Origin: Enterococcus sp. DIV2402
GTDB taxonomy: Bacteria > Bacillota > Bacilli > Lactobacillales > Enterococcaceae
DNA length: 64,000 bases
Assembly (NCBI RefSeq): GCF_017426705.2
Contig: NZ_CP147251.1
Span: forward strand, 310,001 to 374,000
Direction of reading: 5' to 3'
Shown: positions 51,660 through 60,291 of the stretch, one piece after another
Numbering within the stretch: the stretch's first letter is position 1
How the letters are laid out: each line of letters opens with the position of its first letter
Program-made: the position numbers and the translations under genes
Notes under the pieces: generated by a model
The model's database searches: none
The model's input: only the letters and a program-made list of their open reading frames with translations
Told to the model about the DNA's origin: nothing

Positions 51660-51950
51660 AGACTTTTCTCCCCTATAAATTTCAATATTTAAATGCCATG
51701 TATTAATTAGATAGCATTGTTCAAAAGTAATTATATCACTATTATTATCTGTTAAATAAAGCAAAAAAGACTTATTCTGAAGATAGACTTTTCTAAGAGT
51801 TAATTTAGCAGGGTGTCAATTAATTACGTACCAAAAAAGCTATCCATGACCTCTCTACAAGGCATATCACGCTAAAATAACAAAGATTTCATTACATTCT
51901 ATTTTTTGATACAATTAATTGTGATAGAAAGTTCGAAGGGAGAAAATGCG

Positions 51951-52976
51951 ATGCTATATTATGAAGGCTTAGAAGAAATTATTTTTAGTAAACATGAACT
52001 AATCGAGGAACCTGATGAATTGATAGTAATTAGCGGATATTTAGGTCCCTCACCTGTAAAACGCCTCGAAGAGCTTCCAATGGCTGTTACGGTAATTGGT
52101 GGAATGTATCCTAAAGGCATTGATGCCCGACTTCACCATTCTCTTGAACAAATAAAAAATGAAAATCATAAACTCACATTAAGGTACTCCACACAAGAAA
52201 TCCATTCAAAAATATATATTTGGAAAAGAAAAGGAAAAACAATATCAGCTCTGATTGGATCAGCAAATTTCTCTTCAAATGGTTTGAGAACAGACTTTAG
52301 AGAGTCTTTAGCTGATGCAACTAGAGATACATTTTTACCATTAGATAACTACTTCAATTTTATACTAGAAAACTCCAATGAAAATCCGGTAATTAATAGA
52401 AAACAAGTTGAAATTGATCTATCTACCCAGACCTCTGAATTACCAATAGATCTAAGTGATGTTGAATTTACAATTGATATTCCTCTGTATTCTATGCAAA
52501 ATGGGGCACCCACTGTAATGCCGAAGAGCGGATTAAATTGGGGGCTTAGTAACGGTCACGTTGCACCTGGAGATGGGTATATTCGACTTCCAAAATATAT
52601 CTATCATGAACAACAAAACCTAATAAAGCCTTATGATAACGATTTTGAAACACCCGAGGGTAGGAGGAGAAGAAACTCGGATCCCATAGAATTACTTTGG
52701 GATGATGGCGTAATAATGCCTGCTTCATTTGAAGGAGTTCAAAAAGTAAATGGAGTTAAGTGCCCTAAGCAATTAGCTTCATATAGTGCAAAACAACCTT
52801 ATCTAAATGGAGAACGTATATCAAAGAAAAGCATTTTGGGACGTTATATTCGCAATCGTTTAGGTGTTGAAGTTGATGAAGAGATTACCTATGAAACATT
52901 GCAAAATTATGGTCGTACGACCATTACACTTTCACTAATTGAAGAAGGAGTATACTACGCTGACTTTTCAGTCTAA
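51951..52976 (+). CDS. NgoFVII-like restriction endonuclease (PLD fold)
   Basis: The 341-residue protein has an N-terminal PLD-type nuclease domain. The HKD motif appears as EIHSKIYIWKRKG (H-x-K) then LIGSANFSSNGL near residues 85-115. This fits the RE_NgoFVII family of phospholipase D-like type II endonucleases, whose namesake cuts GCSGC. The C-terminal half (about 170-340) has strands for DNA binding or target recognition. It is convergent with the methyltransferase pair, 17 bases apart. Start is ATG 51951 after AAGGGAG; the frame opens earlier without a site. Confidence 0.82.
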   Translation: MLYYEGLEEIIFSKHELIEEPDELIVISGYLGPSPVKRLEELPMAVTVIGGMYPKGIDARLHHSLEQIKNENHKLTLRYSTQEIHSKIYIWKRKGKTISALIGSANFSSNGLRTDFRESLADATRDTFLPLDNYFNFILENSNENPVINRKQVEIDLSTQTSELPIDLSDVEFTIDIPLYSMQNGAPTVMPKSGLNWGLSNGHVAPGDGYIRLPKYIYHEQQNLIKPYDNDFETPEGRRRRNSDPIELLWDDGVIMPASFEGVQKVNGVKCPKQLASYSAKQPYLNGERISKKSILGRYIRNRLGVEVDEEITYETLQNYGRTTITLSLIEEGVYYADFSV

Positions 52977-52993
52977 CCAAAATAATGCGGGAG

Positions 52994-54241
52994 CTAAATT
53001 GCTAGCACCGCATTATTTTTCTCTTCATTTTTTATATCTTGAATAAGCCCAGGTAGAAGCAGTCCTAATTTTTTTGCAAAAAGTGGCGGCACCGCATTTC
53101 CAATCATTTCATAGTTTGCAACCATAGATTCATTAAATTCAAAATCGTCAGAAAAAGTTTGTAAACGAGCGGCTTCACGTACAGTGATTGATCTTTTTTG
53201 ACGAGGATCTGGATGTATATGACGCAGACCATCTTTTTTCAAATGTGCAGGGATAGTATTACTCGGTTCATCCCATCTGAGCACATGATATTTATGAACA
53301 TTTGTACGTTTTCCCGTTTTTTCAAAATAGAGGTCTATTAATGCTTCTGTGGTCTTATATTTATTCGTTCCACTCTGAATATCCATGGCTAAATCATAAA
53401 AAATTTCTTGATCACGTAAACTATGGAAACGACTATTATGACCATTAATACCAGTATTATTTGAATATGCATTTAGCTTACTTACAGGGTTTTCAATTGG
53501 ATAAATTTCAGGTAGATCACCGATAGCATCTCTAACTGTTTTTATTTTCTTCACTTTAGCTATCGAAAGAGTTTCATCATAGAAACGGTGCAATAAGTCT
53601 TGATAATCCGTTTTATCATTATCTCGTCTAATTCCAATAATAATGACTCGTTTTCTTTTTTGAGGAACACCAAATTCAGTCAAATCTTGCAAGGCATATT
53701 TTCTAAGATCATCTACAATTTCATAACCAATTTCATCAAAGCCTTTCCTAACTAAGTCAGTAATCAACTCCCCTGATGGCACAGCTGACAAAATTCCTTC
53801 TACATTTTCAAACACAAAAATTTTAGGTCTGTAATGATTTACAATACGTAAATAGGCTTCAAAGAGGTAGTTCCGGTAATCATCTTTCATACCATTAACA
53901 TCTCTAATTCTTCCAGCTAAAGAATAAGCTTGACAAGGTGGTCCTCCAGAAATAACATCTACTTCATTATTTCCTACTAACGAATCTAGACCTGTATTTA
54001 ATCCAAATTTTTCGTCTTCCCACCCATTAAGTAACTCATCAGTTCTCTGTATATCAAAGTTTAAAACTTTATCACTCGCATATTCCTCACCATATTTTGT
54101 TTCCAAGCGGTGAACCAATGTTCTTACCTGGGGCTTTAACCATTCAACAGCACCCAACAATCTATATTTTCCCGTCTGTTCGAATCCATCTAATAGACCT
54201 CCAGCACCTGCAAAAAGTTCTATATTTGTCAATTTTTTCAA
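52994..54241 (-). CDS. DNA cytosine-5 methyltransferase M1 (element 2)
   Basis: The 415-residue enzyme has motif I ELFAGAGGLLDGF, motif IV GGPPCQAYSLAGR, motif VI FENVEGIL, motif VIII PQKRKRVIIIGI and motif X GNAVPPLF. The start is TTG 54241, six bases after GGGGGG. It begins 12 bases after M2. The long segment between motifs I and IV is like the element 1 methyltransferase. It would protect host DNA from the NgoFVII-like enzyme. Confidence 0.92.
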   Translation of the reverse strand: MKKLTNIELFAGAGGLLDGFEQTGKYRLLGAVEWLKPQVRTLVHRLETKYGEEYASDKVLNFDIQRTDELLNGWEDEKFGLNTGLDSLVGNNEVDVISGGPPCQAYSLAGRIRDVNGMKDDYRNYLFEAYLRIVNHYRPKIFVFENVEGILSAVPSGELITDLVRKGFDEIGYEIVDDLRKYALQDLTEFGVPQKRKRVIIIGIRRDNDKTDYQDLLHRFYDETLSIAKVKKIKTVRDAIGDLPEIYPIENPVSKLNAYSNNTGINGHNSRFHSLRDQEIFYDLAMDIQSGTNKYKTTEALIDLYFEKTGKRTNVHKYHVLRWDEPSNTIPAHLKKDGLRHIHPDPRQKRSITVREAARLQTFSDDFEFNESMVANYEMIGNAVPPLFAKKLGLLLPGLIQDIKNEEKNNAVLAI

Positions 54242-54253
54242 TTGATTCCCCCC

Positions 54254-55396
54254 TTATATGCTCAACTCAAGTTGATCTCCATAATGAACAACATTTGTAC
54301 TGTCTTTAGTTACAAAACCATTTTCTAAATGTTCAAGCATTTTATCTCCAATTGCTTGAGCAAGTAGGGGGGGAACTGCATTTCCTACTTGCCTGTTTTG
54401 TTGTGTTTTAGTCCCTAGAAATTCAAAATAATCTGGAAATGATTGCAATCTTGCATTTTCACGGACTGTAGGCACCCTATTCCACTTATAATGGAAATGA
54501 TTTCTATGACCAGTATCAATTGTTCTTGATGGTTTTTGACTATGATATCTTGTCCAAGCTTCATTAAACTTACGAGAATCTCCAACACCTTCCGGTAAGT
54601 CTTTGTAATTTCCGCCTTCTGGCACTTGACTGATTACCCACTTAACTTCATCCGTATGATTAGTTGCAACATGATTATAGATACAAGAACTATTTTTACG
54701 CATTAATTTTTGATAATCACTTTGTGGTTTTTGAGAATATGGAACTGATTCTTGTCCCAATGAATCAGTTAGAGGTGGTAAATCAGATATAGCATCAGCC
54801 GTTCCTATATAATGCTCTTTACTTAAATAAGCTTCTGGAAACTTAAAATAATCATAATTAAGATCTTTTCTAAAACCTACAAAAAACATTCTTTTTCTCA
54901 TTTGTGGTACACCATAGTCAGCTGCCAAGAGAGGTTTATCTGTCACTGAAACAGAATAACCCATGTCCTCAAATGTATTAATAATTTGTTGTTTAACAGC
55001 ACCTTTATATAGTGTAGCCATTCCGGGTACATTTTCAATTAAAAATGCTTTAGGTTTAAAATACTCAACTGCGTGAACAACAGCCACGTAAAGTCTGTTT
55101 CGAGAATCATTTATATCACGAGCTCCAGTTAAACTAAAGCCTTGACAAGGTGGGCCTGCAATAATTACATCTATATCTTTTTTCATTAAGTTTGTTTCAA
55201 TATCTTTAATAGACTTTACTTCATCAAACAAGTCTTCTTTTAACGCTTTTGCACCTTTAATATTATGACTATAAGTTTGAAGTGCTGCATCATCAAAATC
55301 TATACCTGCTAAAACATCAAAACCTGCCTGAACAAATCCCTGACTCAATCCACCTGCACCAGAAAAAAGGTCAATGACACTATATTTTTTACTCAT
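54254..55396 (-). CDS. DNA cytosine-5 methyltransferase M2 (element 2)
   Basis: The 380-residue enzyme has motif I DLFSGAGGLSQGF, motif IV AGPPCQGFSLTG, motif VI LIENVPGM, motif VIII PQMRKRMFFVG and motif X GNAVPPLLAQ. Together with M1 it gives two different C5 methyltransferases for one endonuclease. Two methyltransferases are usual when the recognition site needs separate enzymes for its two strands or bases. ATG overlaps the regulator stop (ATGAGTAA), so the two are co-translated. Confidence 0.93.
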   Translation of the reverse strand: MSKKYSVIDLFSGAGGLSQGFVQAGFDVLAGIDFDDAALQTYSHNIKGAKALKEDLFDEVKSIKDIETNLMKKDIDVIIAGPPCQGFSLTGARDINDSRNRLYVAVVHAVEYFKPKAFLIENVPGMATLYKGAVKQQIINTFEDMGYSVSVTDKPLLAADYGVPQMRKRMFFVGFRKDLNYDYFKFPEAYLSKEHYIGTADAISDLPPLTDSLGQESVPYSQKPQSDYQKLMRKNSSCIYNHVATNHTDEVKWVISQVPEGGNYKDLPEGVGDSRKFNEAWTRYHSQKPSRTIDTGHRNHFHYKWNRVPTVRENARLQSFPDYFEFLGTKTQQNRQVGNAVPPLLAQAIGDKMLEHLENGFVTKDSTNVVHYGDQLELSI

Positions 55397-55610
55397 TTAC
55401 AATGACCTCCTCATCAATATACTCTACAATATCACTAATATCACAATTAAGTGTGCGACAAATACGTGCAAGCGAGTCCATACTTACAGTTTCATTTTTA
55501 CTTAATTTTGATAAAGTGGTGTTTGTGATACCTGCAATATCTCGTAACTGTGTTTTATTAATTTTTTTATCAATTGATAATTTCCATAATTTGTCATATG
55601 AAAACGCCAT
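55389..55610 (-). CDS. XRE-type regulator of the restriction system
   Basis: The 73-residue protein is almost entirely one HTH_3 domain (INKTQLRDIAGITNTTLSKL, SMDSLARICRTLNCDISDIV). It resembles C (controller) proteins of restriction systems by size and position, first gene before M2 and M1. Control of the methyltransferase operon and of the distant endonuclease promoter is inferred. Start is ATG 55610 behind AGGTG. Confidence 0.85.
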   Translation of the reverse strand: MAFSYDKLWKLSIDKKINKTQLRDIAGITNTTLSKLSKNETVSMDSLARICRTLNCDISDIVEYIDEEVIVNE

Positions 55611-55749
55611 AACCAAAACACCTACACCTATTTAGAATTATATTCTACAAATGTAGAACATTTCTATTTTACCATACGAAAATACGTTCGTAAATATTTT
55701 GATTTCTTTATTAGATATTACATTAATCGTATACTCAAAATTTAAATTT

Positions 55750-56613
55750 TCATTTCTCAAACCACTCAGAAATCTCATTCGGCGTCTTCTCCACGTATAA
55801 TTTCATCAACTTTGGTCGCATAGACTGAAATATCCGTACCAATTCTTCACCACCATATAGGGTGCAAAAAGGCTTAGCCGTCAGAACTTGTGATAAATCA
55901 GAAATTATCCTTTCCGTGGCTTTATCGTCATCCAACACATTGATTAATTTCCCAATCAAATATTCTTCTGGAAATTCAATATTTCCATTTAGTGCAAGAT
56001 TATCTATCGAATTGCTTACCATTTTAATGATTTTATCTCTTTCACCAAACTTTATTTCGCCGCTCATTTCTACAAAGTCATTTGTATACAATGCGATAAT
56101 AGCCGCTGTCTCTTTTTTTTCCTTATCCGTTAGCTCTTTCAATTTATCTGCATTGACAACTTGTTCATTCACAATATCTGACACATAACGAGTCATGATC
56201 TTTGGTAAAATATCAGCAAAGCAATCATCAATAAATTCTTCCATCGGATAACCAACTTCATTTTCCCATCCTGGATTTTTAAAATTCCCAGTAAAAAACT
56301 CTTCTCTGATTTCGTCCACCACTTCAGGATAGGATGTTATCAATTCACCTTGCCCTTTCAACTTTAGATAATCCGCAATGTATTCCTTGACGCTGCCAAA
56401 GTAAAGCCAGCCTACCGATTTCCCACTAATACTAGATAATTGATTAATGACACTTTCAGGAGCTAGCGCATAGCCTTGAACATAGGAACTGATTGTTGGT
56501 TTCTTTATTCCCAAGCGATTTCCTAACTCTGTAAAGGACAGATTCATACTCTCTTTGATTTCTTTGATTCGTTGTCCTACCTTCACTTTATCAGGTTGTA
56601 ATAAGCCAAACAT
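55750..56613 (-). CDS. XRE-family repressor of element 2
   Basis: The 287-residue protein has an N-terminal HTH (GQRIKEIKESMNLSFTELGN, RLGIKKPTISSYVQGYAL) followed by a long unassigned C-terminal domain. It is divergent from the rep module, and three paired CGTATA sites fill the intergenic region. The protein probably binds these and represses both directions. GGAGG precedes ATG 56613. Confidence 0.85.
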   Translation of the reverse strand: MFGLLQPDKVKVGQRIKEIKESMNLSFTELGNRLGIKKPTISSYVQGYALAPESVINQLSSISGKSVGWLYFGSVKEYIADYLKLKGQGELITSYPEVVDEIREEFFTGNFKNPGWENEVGYPMEEFIDDCFADILPKIMTRYVSDIVNEQVVNADKLKELTDKEKKETAAIIALYTNDFVEMSGEIKFGERDKIIKMVSNSIDNLALNGNIEFPEEYLIGKLINVLDDDKATERIISDLSQVLTAKPFCTLYGGEELVRIFQSMRPKLMKLYVEKTPNEISEWFEK

Positions 56614-56653
56614 AGATTACTTCCTCCTTGTCATTTTTCCCTATTATATCACT

Positions 56654-56775
56654 CGTATAAAATTTCGTATATATTTTTTTGCTAATTCTCTTGACTTCGT
56701 ATAAATAAACGTATAAAATAAAAACCATAGATGGCCATCTATATTTTTTAAACTAATCGTATAAATTATCGTATA
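56654..56775. promoter_or_regulatory. Three paired CGTATA operators and promoter of element 2 rep module
   Basis: CGTATA occurs at 56654/56666, 56698/56710 and 56758/56770, each pair exactly 12 bp apart. The middle pair lies between TTGACT (56691) and TAAAAT (56714), a sigma-A promoter with a 17-bp spacer reading right. The left pair overlaps a TATAAT box reading left to the repressor. Confidence 0.75.
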
Positions 56776-56794
56776 TATAAAAGGGAGGGCTATT

Positions 56795-57145
56795 ATGCCA
56801 ATTAAAATCAACGATCTTACCTTACCAAAAGAAAAACTCGAAAAAGAATACCAAGTTGTTAATGTTACTCGCTGGCAAAAAGACGGAGAAATTCTAGGTT
56901 GGAGTTATGAATGTATCCTACCAAAACTCCGCTACGAAAAAATCAATGTCAAAGTCAAATCTGAAACTCCTGTGATTACTCCAGAAGAGCTTACCCAACA
57001 AGGTTTAGCCATGGTTACATTTACCAATTTAGTGATTGCACCTTGGGGTCGCTCTAACGGTCAATTCGTCAGTTATGGTTTATCGGCCACGGCAGATGCC
57101 GTAGCTTTGATTCCGAAAAAACAAGGTAACCCTACGCAAAACTAA
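56795..57145 (+). CDS. Small conserved element protein, possibly DUF961-like
   Basis: The 116-residue protein (MPIKINDLTLPKEKLEKEYQ, then NVTRWQKDGEILGWSYECIL) is soluble with alternating strands. It is the first gene of the rep module, as DUF961-type genes are in Tn916-like elements. A single-strand DNA-binding role would fit a rolling-circle system but is inferred only. GGGAGGG precedes ATG 56795. Confidence 0.65.
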   Translation: MPIKINDLTLPKEKLEKEYQVVNVTRWQKDGEILGWSYECILPKLRYEKINVKVKSETPVITPEELTQQGLAMVTFTNLVIAPWGRSNGQFVSYGLSATADAVALIPKKQGNPTQN

Positions 57146-57149
57146 TTTT

Positions 57150-57267
57150 CCTATGGGTTTGTTGGGTGGTTAGGACAAAACGGCGAGGCAGCGCCATAGA
57201 GCCGCTTCTGTCCGTTAAGACCGCCCAATAAATCCATAGGCTGGAAGGACTGCTTTGCAGGACTTCC
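57150..57267. repeat. Long inverted repeat, candidate origin of replication/transfer of element 2
   Basis: CCTATGGGTTTGTTGGGTGG (57150 on) pairs imperfectly with the arm ending AATAAATCCATAGG (57209-57240) around a GC-rich loop. A second hairpin GGAAG...CTTCC lies at 57243-57267. It directly precedes rep, in the same place as the hairpins of element 1. Confidence 0.65.
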
Positions 57268-57348
57268 CCTTAACTTGATTTATAGAACAACATCAGGCGA
57301 AAAATGATGGTTCTTTGACAACTGAATACACATCAAGGAGTGATGGTT

Positions 57349-58194
57349 TTGATAGCTTATAATCAGAAAATCATTGAGACTCCCACGTACCTTGAAATTT
57401 ATGATTATGAAGCAATCATTACTCCTAAACAAAAAACAGGAAATATTGAAACCAACCCAAAACGAAAAAAAGAATTAGCTTGGCTTTATGAAGAAGAAAA
57501 TCCAACTAGCGATAAAAGAAAAAACTATGATGAACTATCCGCTCAAGGACAATACGACAGCTTAAAACGAAAACAAAAATACTATCAAAATATGCGTTTT
57601 GAAATTGCCCGACTCGTAGATATGAACTTTGACAATCGAACAAAATTTTTAACTCTCACTTTCAGAGAAAAAATTCAAGACATTGCCTATGCGAATAATG
57701 AATTCAAAAAATTTATCAAACGACTAAACTACGAACTCTATCACACAAAAAAAGCACATCTAAAATACCTAGCCACGTGGGAAAAGCAAGAACGAGGTGC
57801 GATCCATTACCATATCATTTTATTTGATTTTCCTTTTATCTCCGTCAATTGCCTTACAACCATCTGGGGACATGGATTTGTCAAAATCAACAAGATTGAT
57901 GTAGATAGCATCGAAAATCGCGGGCGCTATATTAGTAAATATTTTGATAAGGACTTAGATTTGAAAGAGCATAAGAAGAAGGCATTCTTCAAATCCCGTA
58001 ACCTCAAAGTCCCCAGCGTCACAAAGCAACTCGTGGATCAACCTTTTGACATCACAAATCAAGACGTACTTTATACCAATGAGTATCTTGTAAGACGTCC
58101 GATATTTTACAGTGCGATAAACGAAAGTGCAACTCCAGAACAAGTGATGGATTTTCAAGAAAGCAATGTTCGCTATACCAAGATAAAAAAATAA
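57349..58194 (+). CDS. HUH replication initiator/relaxase of element 2, intact
   Basis: The protein of about 281 residues has the three rolling-circle motifs: FLTLTF near 100, AIHYHIILF (HUH) near 150 and RYISKYFDK with the nicking Tyr near 193. Start is placed at TTG 57349, eight bases after AAGGAG; ATG 57343 and GTG 57340 are too near that site. It nicks the candidate origin just upstream to start rolling-circle replication or transfer. Element 1's homologue is interrupted, so this protein could serve both elements. Confidence 0.85.
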   Translation: MIAYNQKIIETPTYLEIYDYEAIITPKQKTGNIETNPKRKKELAWLYEEENPTSDKRKNYDELSAQGQYDSLKRKQKYYQNMRFEIARLVDMNFDNRTKFLTLTFREKIQDIAYANNEFKKFIKRLNYELYHTKKAHLKYLATWEKQERGAIHYHIILFDFPFISVNCLTTIWGHGFVKINKIDVDSIENRGRYISKYFDKDLDLKEHKKKAFFKSRNLKVPSVTKQLVDQPFDITNQDVLYTNEYLVRRPIFYSAINESATPEQVMDFQESNVRYTKIKK

Positions 58195-58233
58195 TTCATT
58201 ATTCCCTACGCAAAATTCAAAGGAAGTGAGAAT

Positions 58234-58509
58234 ATGACCGAAATGAAAATTTTACTCAGCGATGATCAGATGGGAATCATTTCTACTCAACTATCTGATT
58301 TAATCACAACTGAAATCGAAAAAATTAAGACATAGGAAAACCTGCAACACCGCTATATGAATAAAAAGCAAACTTGTCACTATCTACAGGTTTCCAATAA
58401 TACGTTAGATGGCTGGATTAAAGATGGCTTGCCCTTCATTCAAATCCACGGTTCAAATAGATTTGACCGTATCGCCATTGATCAATGGCTAGCAAGCCTA
58501 GCAAAATAA
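58234..58509 (+). pseudogene. xis: Excisionase interrupted by an in-frame TAG (element 2)
   Basis: ATG 58234 (after AAGGAAGTGAG) opens 33 codons (MTEMKILLSDDQMGIISTQL) that end at TAG 58333; the frame continues to 58509 with the HTH_17 unit (MNKKQTCHYLQVSNNTLDGW). It aligns with the intact xis of element 1. Re-initiation at ATG 58357 could still make the DNA-binding part, but without the N-terminus. Confidence 0.85.
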
Positions 58510-59795
58510 TTCCGACATCGTTATACTCCATATATAGTATTTGATTTCGGCTCGCAAACTCGGAGGGAAATACTATGGCAATTAGCAAAATAGAAAATTA
58601 AACTTACCGTTTACGGCTTTACTATCCACAAGATATCCAAGAGATGATAGGCGTAAACAAACTTTATTTCAAAACTAGAAAGGAGGCAAAAACAGCAGAA
58701 ATTGATTTTTATGCCAAGATTAAAGAGCTACGGGAAAATAAAGAAAAGAATGCTTTTGAATTAGGTTGTGAAGCACTGTTCAAAGATTTCTATGAAGATA
58801 TCTGGATTGATGCTTATACAGCTGGTTTAACTTCTCGAAACACGAAGTCTCCCACTCCTGTTACAATCGCGAATACAAAAGATATTTTTCGTCTTCATAT
58901 CTTACCAATGTTTGGGAAATACACGTTAAACTATCTTAATCAAAACAAAGCCTTTGTTCTAAAAATCATGACGCAAAAGGCTGCCGAATATGCAAACTTT
59001 AAAACACTACGTAGCTACGTTAATTCTATTTTTGATTGGGCGGAAGAGCTTGAATACATTGAACGGAACAAACTAGAAAAATCGCTTAAACGGATTAACG
59101 CTACTAAGAAAAACAAATTGCAGGAAGCCAAAAAAGAAGAAGATTTATACCTCTCCTTTGAACAACTTCAAGAATGGCTAACTGCCGTCCAAAGTGATTA
59201 TGAAAGTGGGCAATTGACTTTACAGGACTATGTATTATTTCTAACCACCTTCTTTTTGTCTGATCGCAAATCAGAAACTTATGCCATCAAATGGAAGAAC
59301 GTGAATTTCACTACTTCCCAGATTACGATTGGCAAAGCCTTGGATAAATTCGGCAATGAAAAAAGCACAAAAGGGAATAAAACGACAATTTTCCATATTC
59401 CGAATGAACTAAAGCAATTACTTCAACAGTGGAAAGTCCAACAAAAAGAAGAACTAGCTCAATTTGAAATCGAACAAACCGAAGAACAGCTACTCTTTAC
59501 CTTCTTTGATGATAAAGGGAATATCAACCAAAGGCTTCATACAGATTATTTGAACTACCGTATGAAATCCATTGAGCGACGACATAAACACCTTACCCAT
59601 GCGACCCCACACAAGTTACGGCATACTGGGGCAACTTTAGCCAAACAAGCTGGTGTCGCTCTAGAACAGATTTCTGAAGCATTGACTCACAGCGATACAA
59701 ACATCACAAGAACTTATGTAAATACACCAAATGTGATTCAAATGCCTATTGGTGAAATTGCCTATCGTAAATTGTCTCAAAAAGAGTCAGACCGG

Positions 59796-59819
59796 AATGG
59801 TGTCAACAATGGTGTCAAC
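59796..59819 (+). repeat. Tandem arm-type sites of element 2
   Basis: Two adjacent copies of AATGGTGTCAAC, inside the int reading frame. They differ from element 1's motif by C in place of G (GTGTCAA versus GTGTGAA). Confidence 0.65.
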
Positions 59820-59821
59820 TC

Positions 59822-59858
59822 AAAAAAAGACGCTTCGCAAAGTGACTTGCGAAACGCC
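59822..59858. terminator. Terminator shared by element 2 int and rpsI
   Basis: GACGCTTCGCAA pairs with TTGCGAAACGCC; the minus strand then has seven T. It lies within the int 3' end and 25 bases past the rpsI stop, so the element supplies the rpsI terminator. Confidence 0.75.
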
Positions 59859-59883
59859 TGAAAGTACTGATATGAAGCTGTTT

Positions 59884-59933
59884 TTAACGTTTTGAGAATT
59901 GACTTGCTTTACGCGCTTTTTTAAGACCTGGTT
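59884..59933 (-). repeat. att site C: 3' end of functional rpsI
   Basis: It encodes [15 protein letters not shown] and stop as the true S9 tail. It is the third copy of the 50-bp repeat, with codon choices unlike copy A. Confidence 0.9.
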
Positions 59934-60276
59934 TTTTACGTTCAACCATACGTGCATCACGAGTAAGTAAGCCTGCGCGTTTAAGAGCTAAACGGAAATC
60001 AGGATCTACTTCTAGTAAAGCGCGAGCGATACCATGACGGATTGCGCCAGATTGTCCAGCGTATCCACCACCGTTAACGTTTACGAATACATCGTAAGCG
60101 CCTTTTGTTTCAGTAACGCCGAAAGGTTGGTTGATAACTTCACGCAAGTCAGCGTGTGGAATATATTCAGTAACGTCTTTTTTGTTTACAGTAATTTTAC
60201 CAGTTCCTGGTACTAAACGTACGCGAGCAACTGCGTTTTTACGACGGCCTGTGCCTGTATATTGTGCTTGTGCCAA
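59884..60276 (-). CDS. rpsI: 30S ribosomal protein S9
   Basis: The 130-residue protein reads [20 protein letters not shown] to [12 protein letters not shown], standard S9 length and ends. It is the last gene of the rplM-rpsI operon (15 bases after rplM). Its last 15 codons form att C, so its 3' end was probably supplied by the inserted element while keeping the protein unchanged. Confidence 0.98.
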   Translation of the reverse strand: MAQAQYTGTGRRKNAVARVRLVPGTGKITVNKKDVTEYIPHADLREVINQPFGVTETKGAYDVFVNVNGGGYAGQSGAIRHGIARALLEVDPDFRLALKRAGLLTRDARMVERKKPGLKKARKASQFSKR

Positions 60277-60291
60277 TGAAATTCCCTCCTA

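Larger units (their letters stand above)
58575..59861 (+). pseudogene. int: Tyrosine integrase with an in-frame TAA near its start (element 2)
   Basis: ATG 58575 follows CGGAGGG and starts MAISKIEN, then TAA at 58599, where element 1 has TENG. The frame stays open afterwards (TYRLRLYYPQDIQEM). Downstream ATG 58644 would give 405 residues lacking about 23 residues of the arm-binding domain. The catalytic Arg-His-Arg-His-Tyr set is complete (SDRKSETYAIKW, HKLRH, LTHSD, RTYVNTPN). The 3' end encodes NGVNNGVN over the tandem arm-type sites. Whether the shortened protein works is unknown. Confidence 0.85.
47179..59883. mobile_element. Integrative mobilizable-type element 2 (rpsI-specific)
   Basis: The element spans about 12.7 kb between att B and att C. 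At the right end are a truncated int, a broken xis, an intact HUH rep, a small gene and a divergent XRE repressor. Cargo at the left is a Gabija-like pair and an NgoFVII-like restriction system with two methyltransferases. No FtsK-like gene and no conjugation-pore genes are seen. Arm-type sites differ from those of element 1 (GTGTCAA versus GTGTGAA). Confidence 0.85.
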
